The notes below the pieces were generated by a model. That model worked only from the letters and a program-made list of their open reading frames with translations. It was not told the origin of the DNA and did no database searches. The translations under genes were made by a program, and so were the position numbers. A stretch of 64,000 nt of DNA, taken from the NCBI GenBank assembly GCA_050084515.1, contig CM114273.1:14818001-14882000 (forward strand), given 5' to 3'. The stretch's first letter is position 1. Every line of letters begins with the position of its first letter. This stretch comes from Blasia pusilla (taxonomy: Eukaryota; Marchantiophyta; Marchantiopsida; Blasiales). Shown one piece after another: positions 34,529 through 44,639 of this stretch.

Positions 34529-37339
34529 CGTGAGCACAAATGGACTAGGCTATGTCACTTAACACACTGTATTCTAGCCTACATGCATTCACGCGACAAA
34601 AAGAGATTATTTTGAGAGGAATCAGGGTGGCAGAATGAACCTAGCGGCGATGGATACTATGTCACGTCGGAGAAAAGTTACGAGAAGAGAAACGTGCAAA
34701 GCTTTGACTGGAACATGGATTCACGGACAGCTGACTACTGCTTTCTCGTAGAGGCACCAGAGTAGAGCTTTACAGAGAAACGAAGCAGACATACACGCAA
34801 TCCAAAGAGATGTTACAAGAATTCTCACTTCTACAAACCCACACTGCCTTCGAAAAACTAAGCTGTAAAGTCGTACACAGAAATTTGCAAGCACTCCACA
34901 AAGACAAAGTCGCCCGGAGTTGCCAAATTGGAATTCCAGCGCAGATAAGAAAAGTCCTTCCTCCGACAGAAGATCAGAACTACTTTCACAGAGAGTTGAG
35001 AGATTTGAGAAATCGGATGATGCAAACAGTAATTGCAAGAATTGATGCTATTTCCTCCTGCAGAAGAAAACAATATTTCTTCCGACACCAAGCCTAAAAG
35101 ACGTCAGCCAAAGTTGCATTCCACTCGGAAACGGGAAAAATGACCAATTCTGCCCGAGATGAGCAGCGCTCTTGCTCCAAGGAAATTGCAAAGTTCGGGC
35201 GCACAATTGAGACACTGACACCCAAACAATGTTCAACTAACTCATCGGATGGACGCCAAGGAGTACTTCAAATGCTCTTCTTTCGACGTCGGAGCGACTC
35301 GAATTTAGGGGAAGCAGCAACTTCAAACCTCCGACCAGAGAGAGAAAGGAGCCCGGAGCTCAGAAAGAATATACGGATCTGACTGCGAAATTCGCAGTAG
35401 TAGAAGGGATCTCACACATCCATCCAAATCACGGGCTCCCCAAAATCGCGAATAGCGTTCACGGAGATCGCAATTTCACTTACACGAATGTGAAACCAGA
35501 AAGAGAAATCCTTTCTTTTAAAGCATTTTTAATATAATATTATAGGAGTAGATGAATTATTTCGATCTAATATAATTAGTGGGCATGTCCATGTGATTTA
35601 TTTCTATTTCTAATTTGTGATTATATTTTCAGAAATTTTTTTCCAAACTTTTTTTTCATGAAAAGAAGAATTCTGATTAGTTTTCTTTACTTTACATATT
35701 AATTTCTCCATTTATAATATAAGGCAAGGAATTTTGATATTATTTCTCATGTAATTATTTATACCTAAAATTATCTAAAAATAAAAAAGAACTTGGAATG
35801 GGCATGAAGAGGAAAAAATCAATGGTGATTTTAGAAGATAGGGACTAAAATAATGGTTGGGATGTCATGATAGTTGTAATCAAGGAAGAGTAGGTAGTGG
35901 AGCACAATAAGGGATTATTCATGAGTGGAGAGGTTAGGAGTGACTTCTTAGGATTTTCTTACTTAGAGGTTCTTATATAGTTGCTAACCTATTGTGGAGG
36001 TCAAAATGACACGTGTGCACATGTCATCTTCTTGGAGACACGTATACCCCAAGAGAAGGGTTATAGAGGTTCATCTTTCTACAATTGAACCTTCCAAACA
36101 CTGGTTATGGTAAGATGCTGTCGATGGTGCATACAAGTGGGTAATATTCTCATTCAAGGAAGAGTTTCCTTCTGGCGAAGCTCAACCTTGGGCATACTTG
36201 TGAGGATCAATTGGAGTAAGGGTACATCTATACATGGAGTGTCTCGACACTCTAAGAGGTGAGATTTATGGAAATTATTCAAGAAATAGCCGTTTGGGAG
36301 TAAGAACTAATAGATCCATAATATATTTGATTTGTCGCATCAAATGTAGTGCATCCAAGAAGCCTTTGTAGGAAATCAAAAGTGAAAGTTAGTGAACCAC
36401 TTGAGAGGTGTGGTATTAGTGGTTGTGGTGGAATAAGCTTTGAGTAGCCAACTAGATTGGTACCTAGAGGTTATAAGTACATGTGGTAGCCAAAGTGCTC
36501 AATGAAAAAATACTCGATTGCAGCGGCAATAAGTTGGACAAGCAAACATGAGTTGCTAGTTATGAAAGGGGATCTTGATAAATCCAAGAAATCAAAGAGA
36601 AGTGTAGTGCATTTACTTGAACTGCAAGTCTCATTCAAAGAATGTAGAATGATACCAACGCAAGGAATTTATATGAATTGAGAGATAACAAGGAAGGCCC
36701 AAGGAAAAATTTAGAGGAAGCATGAAAGAAGTAGTACAAAGAGAGAAAAATTTCTTGAGTTTCCAATACTATGGATAAGGGGGGACACACAACTATTTTG
36801 CAAGCTCTTTTGGAAATTTGCAAGTCTACTACAAGTTTCATTTTGCAAGTACATATTGTGTGATTTCTTTACAAGTGTATTATAACTTTGGTATTTTTTG
36901 CGAGTATTTTTTGGGTTCTAGAACTTGCAAACCACTTGCAAAAGTACACTACTAGTTTATGCAAGTAGTACTCACCAACAACGAACAACAAAAAAACTAG
37001 CTTGCAAGTCATATTTGCATGTATATTGACTTGCAATTCATTGCAAGAAATTCCCAAAAATTTATAGGCCCTCCAACTTGCACAAAAATTGCAACACAAT
37101 CACATATAAGTTGCAAAAGATTTACCTAAAAGTCCCTTGCAATAGACTCGAAAACTCCCAAACTCATCTAAAATCCCCTCCACCCTTCTTGCTGCTTCCT
37201 CATTTTCCACATCTTCAATTATAGTATTATAGGCTCGGATGGCTCTCTTGATGCAATTTTTTCCCCAAAACACAATAAATCCCTATCACTTTTTTTCTCC
37301 CATAATTTTTTCTCTCTTTCTTGGTTTATCTTCTATGTC
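34529..37339. other. Intergenic; promoter side of the G-patch gene, then AT-rich DNA
   Basis: 34529-35500 lies directly upstream of the minus-strand start codon and should hold its promoter and 5' UTR. Open frames on both strands here show no domain. 35500-37340 is AT-rich. Between 36790 and 37150 the words TTGCAAG or CTTGCAA recur about ten times without fixed spacing. Confidence 0.45.
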
Positions 37340-37515
37340 ATATCTGAGTAGCCGATAGACCGAGATCTATCGTGGATAGGGCGTAGGAGCCAGCGGACTA
37401 TCTTGAGTGTAACTTTGTCCCATGGTGTTGGATGAGGTTGAGGATAGGTCCATTGTGTCAGGAACGTCGTTTCTGACAACTTTCATGTTGAGGTCTTTCA
37501 CAATCGGATGACTTG

Positions 37516-37622
37516 TTGACCAGGTCACCCGCCCTTGGTAACTTGTGCGCGCAGGTTACCAAGGGGAGGGCTATTTTTAGGGGAAGAGCCTTTTGGCTCT
37601 TCCCAACCCTATATAAGAGAGG
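37516..37622 (+). promoter_or_regulatory. Hairpin cluster followed by a TATA box, LTR promoter-like
   Basis: Three inverted repeats are packed together: TGACC-A-GGTCA at 37518-37528, CCCTTGGTAAC with GTTACCAAGGG (37532-37565), and GGGAAGAGCC with GGCTCTTCCC around TTTT (37581-37604). TATATAAG follows at 37610. The arrangement resembles the U3/R region of an LTR read on the plus strand. The overall order of words partly recalls LTR copy 1 (GATGACCTGCTGA, then AACTTG...CAGGTTTCC). Orientation is ambiguous because the elements are palindromic. Confidence 0.4.
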
Positions 37623-37685
37623 AAGGTGGCTTTCCTAAGCCATTTTTCTCATCTCTTTGACATGTCTCTAACATGACCTACTACC

Positions 37686-38590
37686 CTATACACATCTCGC
37701 ACACATCCATCGTCTCGTGGGAACCACATCAAGAGGGGGAGTCAGACATGACATATGCCACCCTCGAGAAAAATCATCACATACCAATATGGTGGTTGCA
37801 CCCCTCGCAGATCCGCACAACATACACCTCAAGCCTGCAGATACCACTGCCAAGCTCGGATCCACCGTCTCGTCTACGTTTGGAAGATGACATGGCGCAC
37901 AATTGCGCACATGATCCTTCCAAACCATACCATTCCGTCCCTCCAATATGAGGACTCCGGTCGGTAATACCTCGCACACACATAGGATCGTCCGCCCTGC
38001 AGTGACATCTAGCGTCATGGGTGCCGCCTCCTGTAAATACATGTAATCTCCAGGATGAAACCTCTTAATCCTTGGACGATAACCTCCTCCACGAATGGTT
38101 GCGTACCTCAATGTATCTCTATGCTGAGCAATAGCTAAGTTCTCAAAGGCCATATGCATAACTCTACGAAAAACCTCCGCCCTCTGAGAACATGCTTGTA
38201 CCCACACATCTGGATCATCAAGATCTAACACCTCCGCCATGTCACGTCGAATCGCTGCAGGTAAATTTGGCTCTCTCCCAAAGAGCAAAAAGTACGGTGA
38301 AAATGACGCCAAGGATGCCTGGCGACTAAAGCGATAACCCATAGCCAACCATGGCAACTGTAGGTCCCACTCCCTCAACTATCCTCGCTGCAAGCCATAT
38401 TTGCGAAATCCTCTCTTCACCGTCTGTACCACTCTCTCCGCCAACCCATCAGCGTCAAGATGATCTCTAGACGTGCTGCGGTGATCTATCAGCGCCTGAT
38501 CACACAAGGCCTGAAACTCTCCCCTGAACTCGGTTGTGTGATCTCCATGTATATGTATGAGTTGATTTTTGTACATGTGTGGATCGATCC
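37686..38590 (-). pseudogene. Gypsy integrase tail fused to a PHD-like zinc finger
   Basis: The minus strand from about 38590 reads HGDHTTEFRGEFQALC (second catalytic aspartate region) and DHLDADGLAERVVQTVKRG (region of the catalytic glutamate). After a stop near 38379 comes FSPYFLLFGREPNLPAAIRR and the integrase C-terminal barrel (RPRIKRFHPGDYMYLQEAAP, RNGMVWKDHVRN). The ORF then ends in a C4HC3-type finger: CMLCG, LVCDD, GWHMSCLTPPL and RRWMCARC, followed by a stop at 37686. One expected zinc-binding cysteine is phenylalanine (CDDF where CDDC is usual). PHD fingers read histone H3 tails. Chromoviral integrases usually carry a chromodomain at this position, so a PHD finger is unusual. The frame 37686-38378 is fully open (230 codons). 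Confidence 0.8.
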
Positions 38591-39165
38591 ATGTGTGCGG
38601 AAGATCGGTGTTGTGTGGTGTAGATGTGACCAGTGATGTATGTTGTGTAGCGATAGATTTGCGCACGATATCTACGACTAGAACAAGGGCAAGATAGATT
38701 TGAGTGGGGGTACGAGTGGGGGAGGTCGACACTTGACCATGTGATCAAAGATAGGACCGACAAATTCAGCAGACATCTCTCTTATGGATGTTATGGCAAT
38801 GTTTGGAGTCGGCTCTCATCCCAATGCAAGGTAAGGAAATTGAGAGATTTATCTTAAACCTCTTTGATATTGTGTTGTCTTGGATCATAGCGCATGAGCA
38901 TGTGCTTCACACTTAGCTTATTATGCACTATGAGCATTGCCATAAAGTTACGAAGATCAACATTGTCGTTAAAGGGAATAAATTCCTTCAAACATAATGG
39001 AGCAAAAGCATTCCGAGATGCCTTCATGAATATATCAATCTTTGTGTGTTTTCTTATGTTTGAGTTGTTTATGTTCCATTTGGAACACTTCTTTGGGATC
39101 AATTTGTGAAAATATACCCGTTACAACTTCTACACACAACCAATCGCAAATAGCAAAGTATATGG
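38591..39165. other. Junction and flank between the integrase fragment and the copia element
   Basis: At 38632-38672 the plus strand resembles part of LTR copy 3 (GATGTATGTTGTGTAG...GCGCACGA), so LTR-like DNA in plus orientation borders the minus-strand integrase. 38770-39165 is copia target DNA. A minus-strand open frame there (38854-39102) has no recognised domain. Confidence 0.4.
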
Positions 39166-39475
39166 TATTGAAGACTAAGTTACACTCAAACTCATCAGAC
39201 ATCTGAACTGCTACATTTGGTACTCACAGAAGGTAGGAAGCTTAATCTTGGTTAGTCAGTTATGTGCGATTATCTTAACTAGGGTTAGTTAATCACATTT
39301 ATTCTAACTCAAAATTATGGTTAAGATTAGGGTTAGGGTTGCTTGTACATACGGTATATAATTGAGAAGGGGACTAGCTCCACTCATTCTCTCATTGCAA
39401 ATTTCGTTCTCCATAGTGGTGTGTGAGTGTGAGAGCCGTTTCCCACCAGTTATGCTTCTTTGGAAATTTTCTACA
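39166..39475 (+). repeat. 5' LTR of the plus-strand copia
   Basis: It starts TATTGAAGACTAAG and ends TTTTCTACA. It contains a CATACGGTATATAATTGAG stretch that would serve as the TATA region. It also contains GATTAGGGTTAGGG, which is present in the other LTR too and so is element sequence rather than a telomere trace. Confidence 0.92.
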
Positions 39476-40068
39476 TGGTATCAGAGCAATATGAGAATAT
39501 CAATTGAATTTCTTCGTGTTTGAGGAGAGAGGCAAGAGAAGGAAAATTTTCACTTCGGGAGAAGGAAAGTTTTTTCAAAGCTTAGTGGGTACAGATTTAG
39601 GTGAAGTTATGACGGTGACAAAACTTTGGTGAGAATTTTGGAGGCTTTTTGAGGGCTTTCCCGGTCAAGTTAGCCATCAATGTCCATATCGATCAAAATG
39701 ATGCCAAAAATTGATTCTAAGATTCTTGTAGAGCTCATTGAGAGCTTTCCAAGGCATCCAAAATCTTTGGATTCTGACATTTTGAGCTTCTGCAGTAGCA
39801 ATTTCAGTATAAGAAAGTGTAATTAGTGAAGAAAAGTTGTGCAGTTAGCTCTCTACAAGCCAATTTCGACTAGTTATTTCGTACAGTTGATCAATTTTGG
39901 AAAATTCCAGGTTGATTCTATTTAAGAATGGTCTATGCTTCAATTGGAGCAGTGAAGAGCTTGAAATTAAATTTTTTTTGAGTAAATTTTTTTGTCATGG
40001 AGTATTCCTTAACGGCAATCATAGGTGAGAAACGAGATAAGCAGAATTACAATATTTGAAAGTTTCGA

Positions 40069-40900
40069 ATGAAAAAATTTCTCATGGGTCAAGAACTATG
40101 GGGGATTCTTATAGCTAATGAGGCAAAGCCAAAAGGTGACTCAACATATTTGAATGTTTGCGCTTGGAACAAACGCGTAAGACAAGTAATCCACTACATT
40201 TCAATAACGATCTGTTCGTCCATGATAGGTTACATTCAAGATGTTAATACTCCAAAGGAAGCCTGAGATGCATTGGAAAAGTTGTTCCAGACATCTATAA
40301 AGGTCAGAAAGCTTCAATTGAAAATAGCAATTGAACAAAGTGAGGAAAAGATCGTAGAGCACCAATGACTCTATTTTGAATATCAGACATATTGTTGATC
40401 AGTTGAATAGTTTTGGAGAGATAGTAAAAGATGATGATCTGATTTTGTTCATTCTTCGAGGCCTTCCAAAGGATTACAAGTCCTTTGAGACTTATATCTC
40501 TATGAGAGAGAAGTATCCAACCTTTTAAGAGTTAGTCCCACTGTCAATCAGTAAAAAGATGCGCCTAGTAGGCAGCGGTAGCTTCTCTAGTCTGCAAGAG
40601 AGTACGCTATTTACAAGGAATGGATCAAACAAAGGCAGTGGTCGTGGTAGAAGCTTTTGTGGTCGTGGTGGATATCAAACATATGGAAGAAGAGGCACTC
40701 AATATAATTTCACTCTATCAACTATGAATCAGTACCAAACGTAATCACAAGTTGCTGATGGTGATGGTGGAAACCGTTCGGGTCAAGCTCAACAGGAGAG
40801 GGTCCCTGGATCTTGCAATTATTGTGGGATAAAGGGTCATTATGCAAAGTTTTGCTTCAAGAAGAAGGCAGATATGAGAACATGAGCCTTACAACAACAA
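40069..40900 (+). pseudogene. Copia gag with intact zinc knuckle (broken ORF)
   Basis: The open frame 40069-40266 starts the gag core (KFLMGQELWGILIANE). Further blocks in other frames give LRGLPKDYKSFETYIS and a GRGRSFCGRGGYQ-like Arg/Gly stretch. A CCHC knuckle CNYCGIKGHYAKFC is intact at about 40815-40857. A TGA at 40264 and frameshifts near 40330 and 40530 prevent expression. The sister copy at 3325-4115 keeps a longer open gag core but has lost the knuckle cysteines. Confidence 0.85.
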
Positions 40901-40984
40901 AACTATATGGAGCAAAAACACCAAGGACAATATCAAGAACAACAACATTTAGAAACTGAGCAACTCTTGGTCATGACTCATCTT

Positions 40985-42350
40985 GTGGGAGCAATGGTCA
41001 AGAACAACTCGACAGTAGATTGGTGCATCAAATCATATGACCTCACAAGCTAAACAGTTAAGTAGTATGGAGTCGATGAAAGATCTTGCAATAATGCTCA
41101 AAGGAGATGACACTCAACATCATATCACGCATACTGATAAAATTCCAATAGCATCAGATGATTTTTGTGCTCTTGGAAATGTTCTATATATTCCAACTAT
41201 TACAAGAAACTTGATCTCTATAGGATAGATAGTAGAACAAGATTATCAAACGAAGGTTGACACAGATGGTTGTTTCATTGAAATAATGGATGACCAGACT
41301 ACGATAGCCAAAGGAACTAGATCTTGCAAAATGTTAAAATGAGATGTTTCTATGTCAAAGATTCAAACATAAATGTATGGTCAAAGAGGCCAACAAGTCA
41401 CAGATCTAAATATGTGGCATAAGAGAATTAGACACATGAATCTTCAAAGATTATAGAGTCTTTCATCATCTGATCTAGTAATAAGACTTCCTAAATTAGC
41501 GAATCATGCTTGCCAATTTGGAAAACAAGCTAGATTTCCATTTCCAAAGCAAGGTAGAAGAACATCCAAGATATTAGAGTTGGTTCACAATAATGTGTGG
41601 ACAATATCACAACATAGCCTTAGTGGTTGCTAGTACTTTGTTTCATTTATTGATGACTTCTCTAGGTATATATGGATATGCTTTCTGAAAGCCAAGGTAT
41701 TCTCAGTGTTGCAAACATTCAGAGTTCTAGTAGAGAAGCAGATTGGAGAACACATTTTGAAATTGCATTGTGATAGAGGAGGAGAGTATCTTTCAACAGA
41801 GTTTGATAACTACTTACGTCAAAATGGCATCCAATGTCAAGTGACTTACCGTTACATTCCACAACAAAATGGAGTGGCTAAAAGGAAGATTTGACACATT
41901 TCTAAGACCGCACGAACTATGTTGAATGAGAAGAACAGGCCTAAAGTATATTGGGCAGAGGCTGTAGGGTGTGCAATCTTCTAAATCAACCAAAATCCAA
42001 CATGAAAAGTTCGTGATAAGGCTCCATTCGAGGTCTTCACAAGAAGTAAACTTGATTTTTCCTTCTTGATAGTATTTGGGTGTATTTGTTATGCTCATGT
42101 TCCTTCTGAAAGACGTAAAAAATTAGACTCAAGTCTGAAAGATGTATCTTTATTGGCTACGTTGATGGAACTAAGGGATATAAGTGCTACATTCTATCCT
42201 CTAGGCAGCTTATTATTAGTCGCGATGTTGTCTTTGATGAGCTAAAGTTATAGTATCCTCCATCTAAGTCTGTTCCACCTCTAAACTCGTTTGTTGAGGG
42301 GGGGGGAATATGACTATCAACCAACAGACATTGCCTTAGAATTCCCCAAG
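40985..42350 (+). pseudogene. Copia protease and integrase; protease active site deleted
   Basis: The protease start reads DWCIKSYDLTS where the sister copy has DWFIDCGASNYMTS. A 14-nt deletion between short GGT repeats at about 41021 removes the catalytic Asp-Cys-Gly and shifts the frame. The remainder (GNVLYIPTITRNLISIG) is recognisable. Integrase follows with MWHKRIRHMNLQRL, YFVSFIDDFSRYIWICFLKA, KLHCDRGGEYLSTEFDNY and IPQQNGVAKRKI, so the catalytic Asp residues are still visible, but there are many stops (for example at 41454 and 41892). The integrase C-terminal block (KAPFEVFTRSKLDFSFL) ends near 42350. Confidence 0.85.
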
Positions 42351-42570
42351 TACTAATGAAGGAGTATGAGAGGTATTAGATTCGTCACTTAAATCTATGA
42401 GTCCATGGACGGAAAGAGTACGTATTTAGTTTGTTGACATTAGTCGGAGCTTAGGTCAGGAATCAAAGGCATCCATCTTTGAACAACAACTTTGTAGACC
42501 AAATAGAGTCACACATCATGTTCATAGATTTATAAATGAAGGATTCCTTGCAACACATCACGCATATATA

Positions 42571-44115
42571 ATGACTACCCTTCAAGAACATGATCCACGT
42601 TGTTTTAAAGAAGTTGCAAGTAAGGTCGAATGGATTAAAGGTATGGAGGAAGAGCTTGTTGCATTAAGACGTCAACAGACCGAAAAGCTGGTTGATATAC
42701 CTTTCGGTAAGGAAGCAATTGGTTGCAAATGGGTTTACAAAATCAAGCGCAATCAAGATAGTATAGTTAACAAATAGAAATCCATATTGGTGGCTAAAGA
42801 CTATGCACAACAATATGGCATCGATTATAAGGAAATATTTAGCCTTGTTGCAAAGATGGCGACTACGAGAATAGTGGTTGCAGTTGCAATAAGTAAGAAA
42901 TGGAGATTATACCACATGAACGTCAAGAATGCTTTCTTGAATGGAGATCTATATGAGGAGGTATGTATGACTCAACCACTTAGATATGAATATCTTGATA
43001 TTCCATTTCGCATATGCAAGTTAAAGAAAGTTCTATACGGGCCCAAACAAGCCCCAAGAGTTTGGTATGGCAAAATTACATATGTCCTACAAGAGTTGGG
43101 CTTTAGGATATGTGATTCTAACTCCTCGTTACATGTCTTCAGAAGAAAAGATCATCGGTTATCATTGTGTTGTATGTTGATGATCTTTTGATTACTGGGA
43201 GTATTGAAGATATGGTACAACAAGTCAAGCTAAAATTACAGGAAAAAATTGATCCGAATGACTTGGGAGAACTTAGATACTCCCTTGGTGTTAATTTTAT
43301 CAAGGTTGGAGAGAGCATGTGGTTATTACAACGACAATATGCTCTTCACATGTTTTCAAAATATGATATAACGGCTTGTGAGCCAATCTCTACACCGTTG
43401 GACCAGAGTGTGAAGCTAAGAGCATATGAAGGAGGGTTGCTTGCAAATTCTAATATGTACACGCGTATGGTTGGAAGTTTGATCTATCAGACTATAACCA
43501 TTCAAGATTTGAGCTACGAAATTGGCCTGGTGAGCCAATTCATGCAAGCACCTCGAAAACCTCACCTTGATGTTGTAAGAAGGATTCTGCGATATGTGAA
43601 AATCTCTTCTTAATTGGGTCTTCAATTTGAACCTTCTTAGAGTTTAGAATTAGAGGGATTCATAGATGCTAATTGGGCAAGGAACAGTATCTGATAGACA
43701 CTCCACATCTGGTTATTCATTTACCTTGTGAAGCGCAACAATAAGTTGGGCTTCAACGAAGCAACGTATAATTGCTTTATATCTTCAACACATGCTGAAT
43801 GTAGAGGAGCAACCAATGAAGCATGTGAGTTGATGAGGCTTCATCGATTACTTGTTGAGATTGGTGTTAGTAATTTAGGACCTAGTGTAATATATGTAGA
43901 CAATATTAGTAGCATCAAGCTTGCTAATAATCGTGTGTTTCATGCTCAAACAAATCATGTTGCCGTGCACACTCATTTTATCAGAAAGAAAGTGCTTGCA
44001 GCAGAAATTGATCTTGTGTATATTGGTACAAATTAGCAAATTGTTGATATCTTTACAAAGGCATTGTCTACAGATAAGTTTAAGATGTTTAGAAACAATT
44101 TAGGCGTTAGAGATC
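42571..44115 (+). pseudogene. Copia reverse transcriptase and RNase H (broken)
   Basis: The RT starts with CFKEVASKVEWIKGMEEELV and AIGCKWVYKIKRNQDS. It continues through YHMNVKNAFLNGDLYEEV and KKVLYGPKQAPRVWYGKI to the catalytic MLYVDDLLITGS at about 43167, after a frame change near 43165. The thumb and connection are open to 43613. RNase H reads HAECRGATNEACELMRLHRL, then YVDNISSIKLANN and FIRKKVLAAEIDLVYI, with the end at about 44115 just before the polypurine tract. There is a TAG at about 42775. The catalytic YVDD is intact here, in contrast to the sister copy (YVDN). Confidence 0.9.
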
Positions 44116-44137
44116 TCGATATGAGCTTGAGGGGGAG

Positions 44138-44448
44138 TATTAAAGACTGAGTTCAATCAAGCTCATCAGATATCTAAACCACTACATTTGGTACTCACAC
44201 GAGGTAGGAAAGCTTAATCTTGATAGTCAATTAAGCGCAATTATCTTAATTAGGATTAGTCAATCACAATTATTCTAACTGGAGACTATGGTTAAGATTA
44301 GGGTTAGGGTTGCTTGTACATACCCTATATAATTGAGAAGGGGATCAGCCTCCACTGATTCTGTCATTGCAAAATTTTGTTCCCTATGGTGGTGTGTGAG
44401 TGTGAAAGTCGTTTCCCACCAATTATGCTTTTTTAGCAATTTTCTACA
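44138..44448 (+). repeat. 3' LTR of the plus-strand copia
   Basis: It starts TATTAAAGACTGAG after the polypurine tract and ends TTTTCTACA. It aligns with the 5' LTR along its whole length with about 35-40 differences by eye. Confidence 0.92.
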
Positions 44449-44639
44449 TATGGTGCACATACTAGCATGGGTCAGGGAAGCGGTTCATGATTGTGGATCC
44501 AAGGAGGAAAGACGTTGGTGTAACCTATCAAAGTCAAAACCTAGATTAGCTAATCGCGAGACAAAAAAGGGAAAATCTACAAGATTGCATCATGATGAAC
44601 CTTAAGAACCTTGGTCTTTAAACTCTCAGGAACCTATAT

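Larger units (their letters stand above)
39166..44448 (+). mobile_element. Ty1-copia retrotransposon with both LTRs and target duplication
   Basis: The 5' LTR is 39166-39475 and the 3' LTR is 44138-44448. Directly outside, TATGG at 39161-39165 and at 44449-44453 is a 5-bp target-site duplication. A canonical primer binding site TGGTATCAGAGC (39476-39487, initiator tRNA-Met) follows the 5' LTR, and a polypurine tract GAGGGGGAG (44129-44137) precedes the 3' LTR. The LTR pair differs at roughly one base in eight by eye, so the insertion is old. The domain order gag, protease, integrase, RT, RNase H is the copia order. All coding parts carry stops or shifts. Confidence 0.95.

Noticed and set aside
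37728-37745. CAAGAGGGGGAGTCAGACAT resembling a plus-strand polypurine tract
   Set aside because: It lies inside the PHD-like coding sequence on the minus strand and is not followed by an LTR terminus.
39336-39350. GATTAGGGTTAGGG resembling plant or animal telomere repeats
   Set aside because: The same text is present in the other LTR at the matching position (about 44295), so it is copia LTR sequence and not an interstitial telomere.
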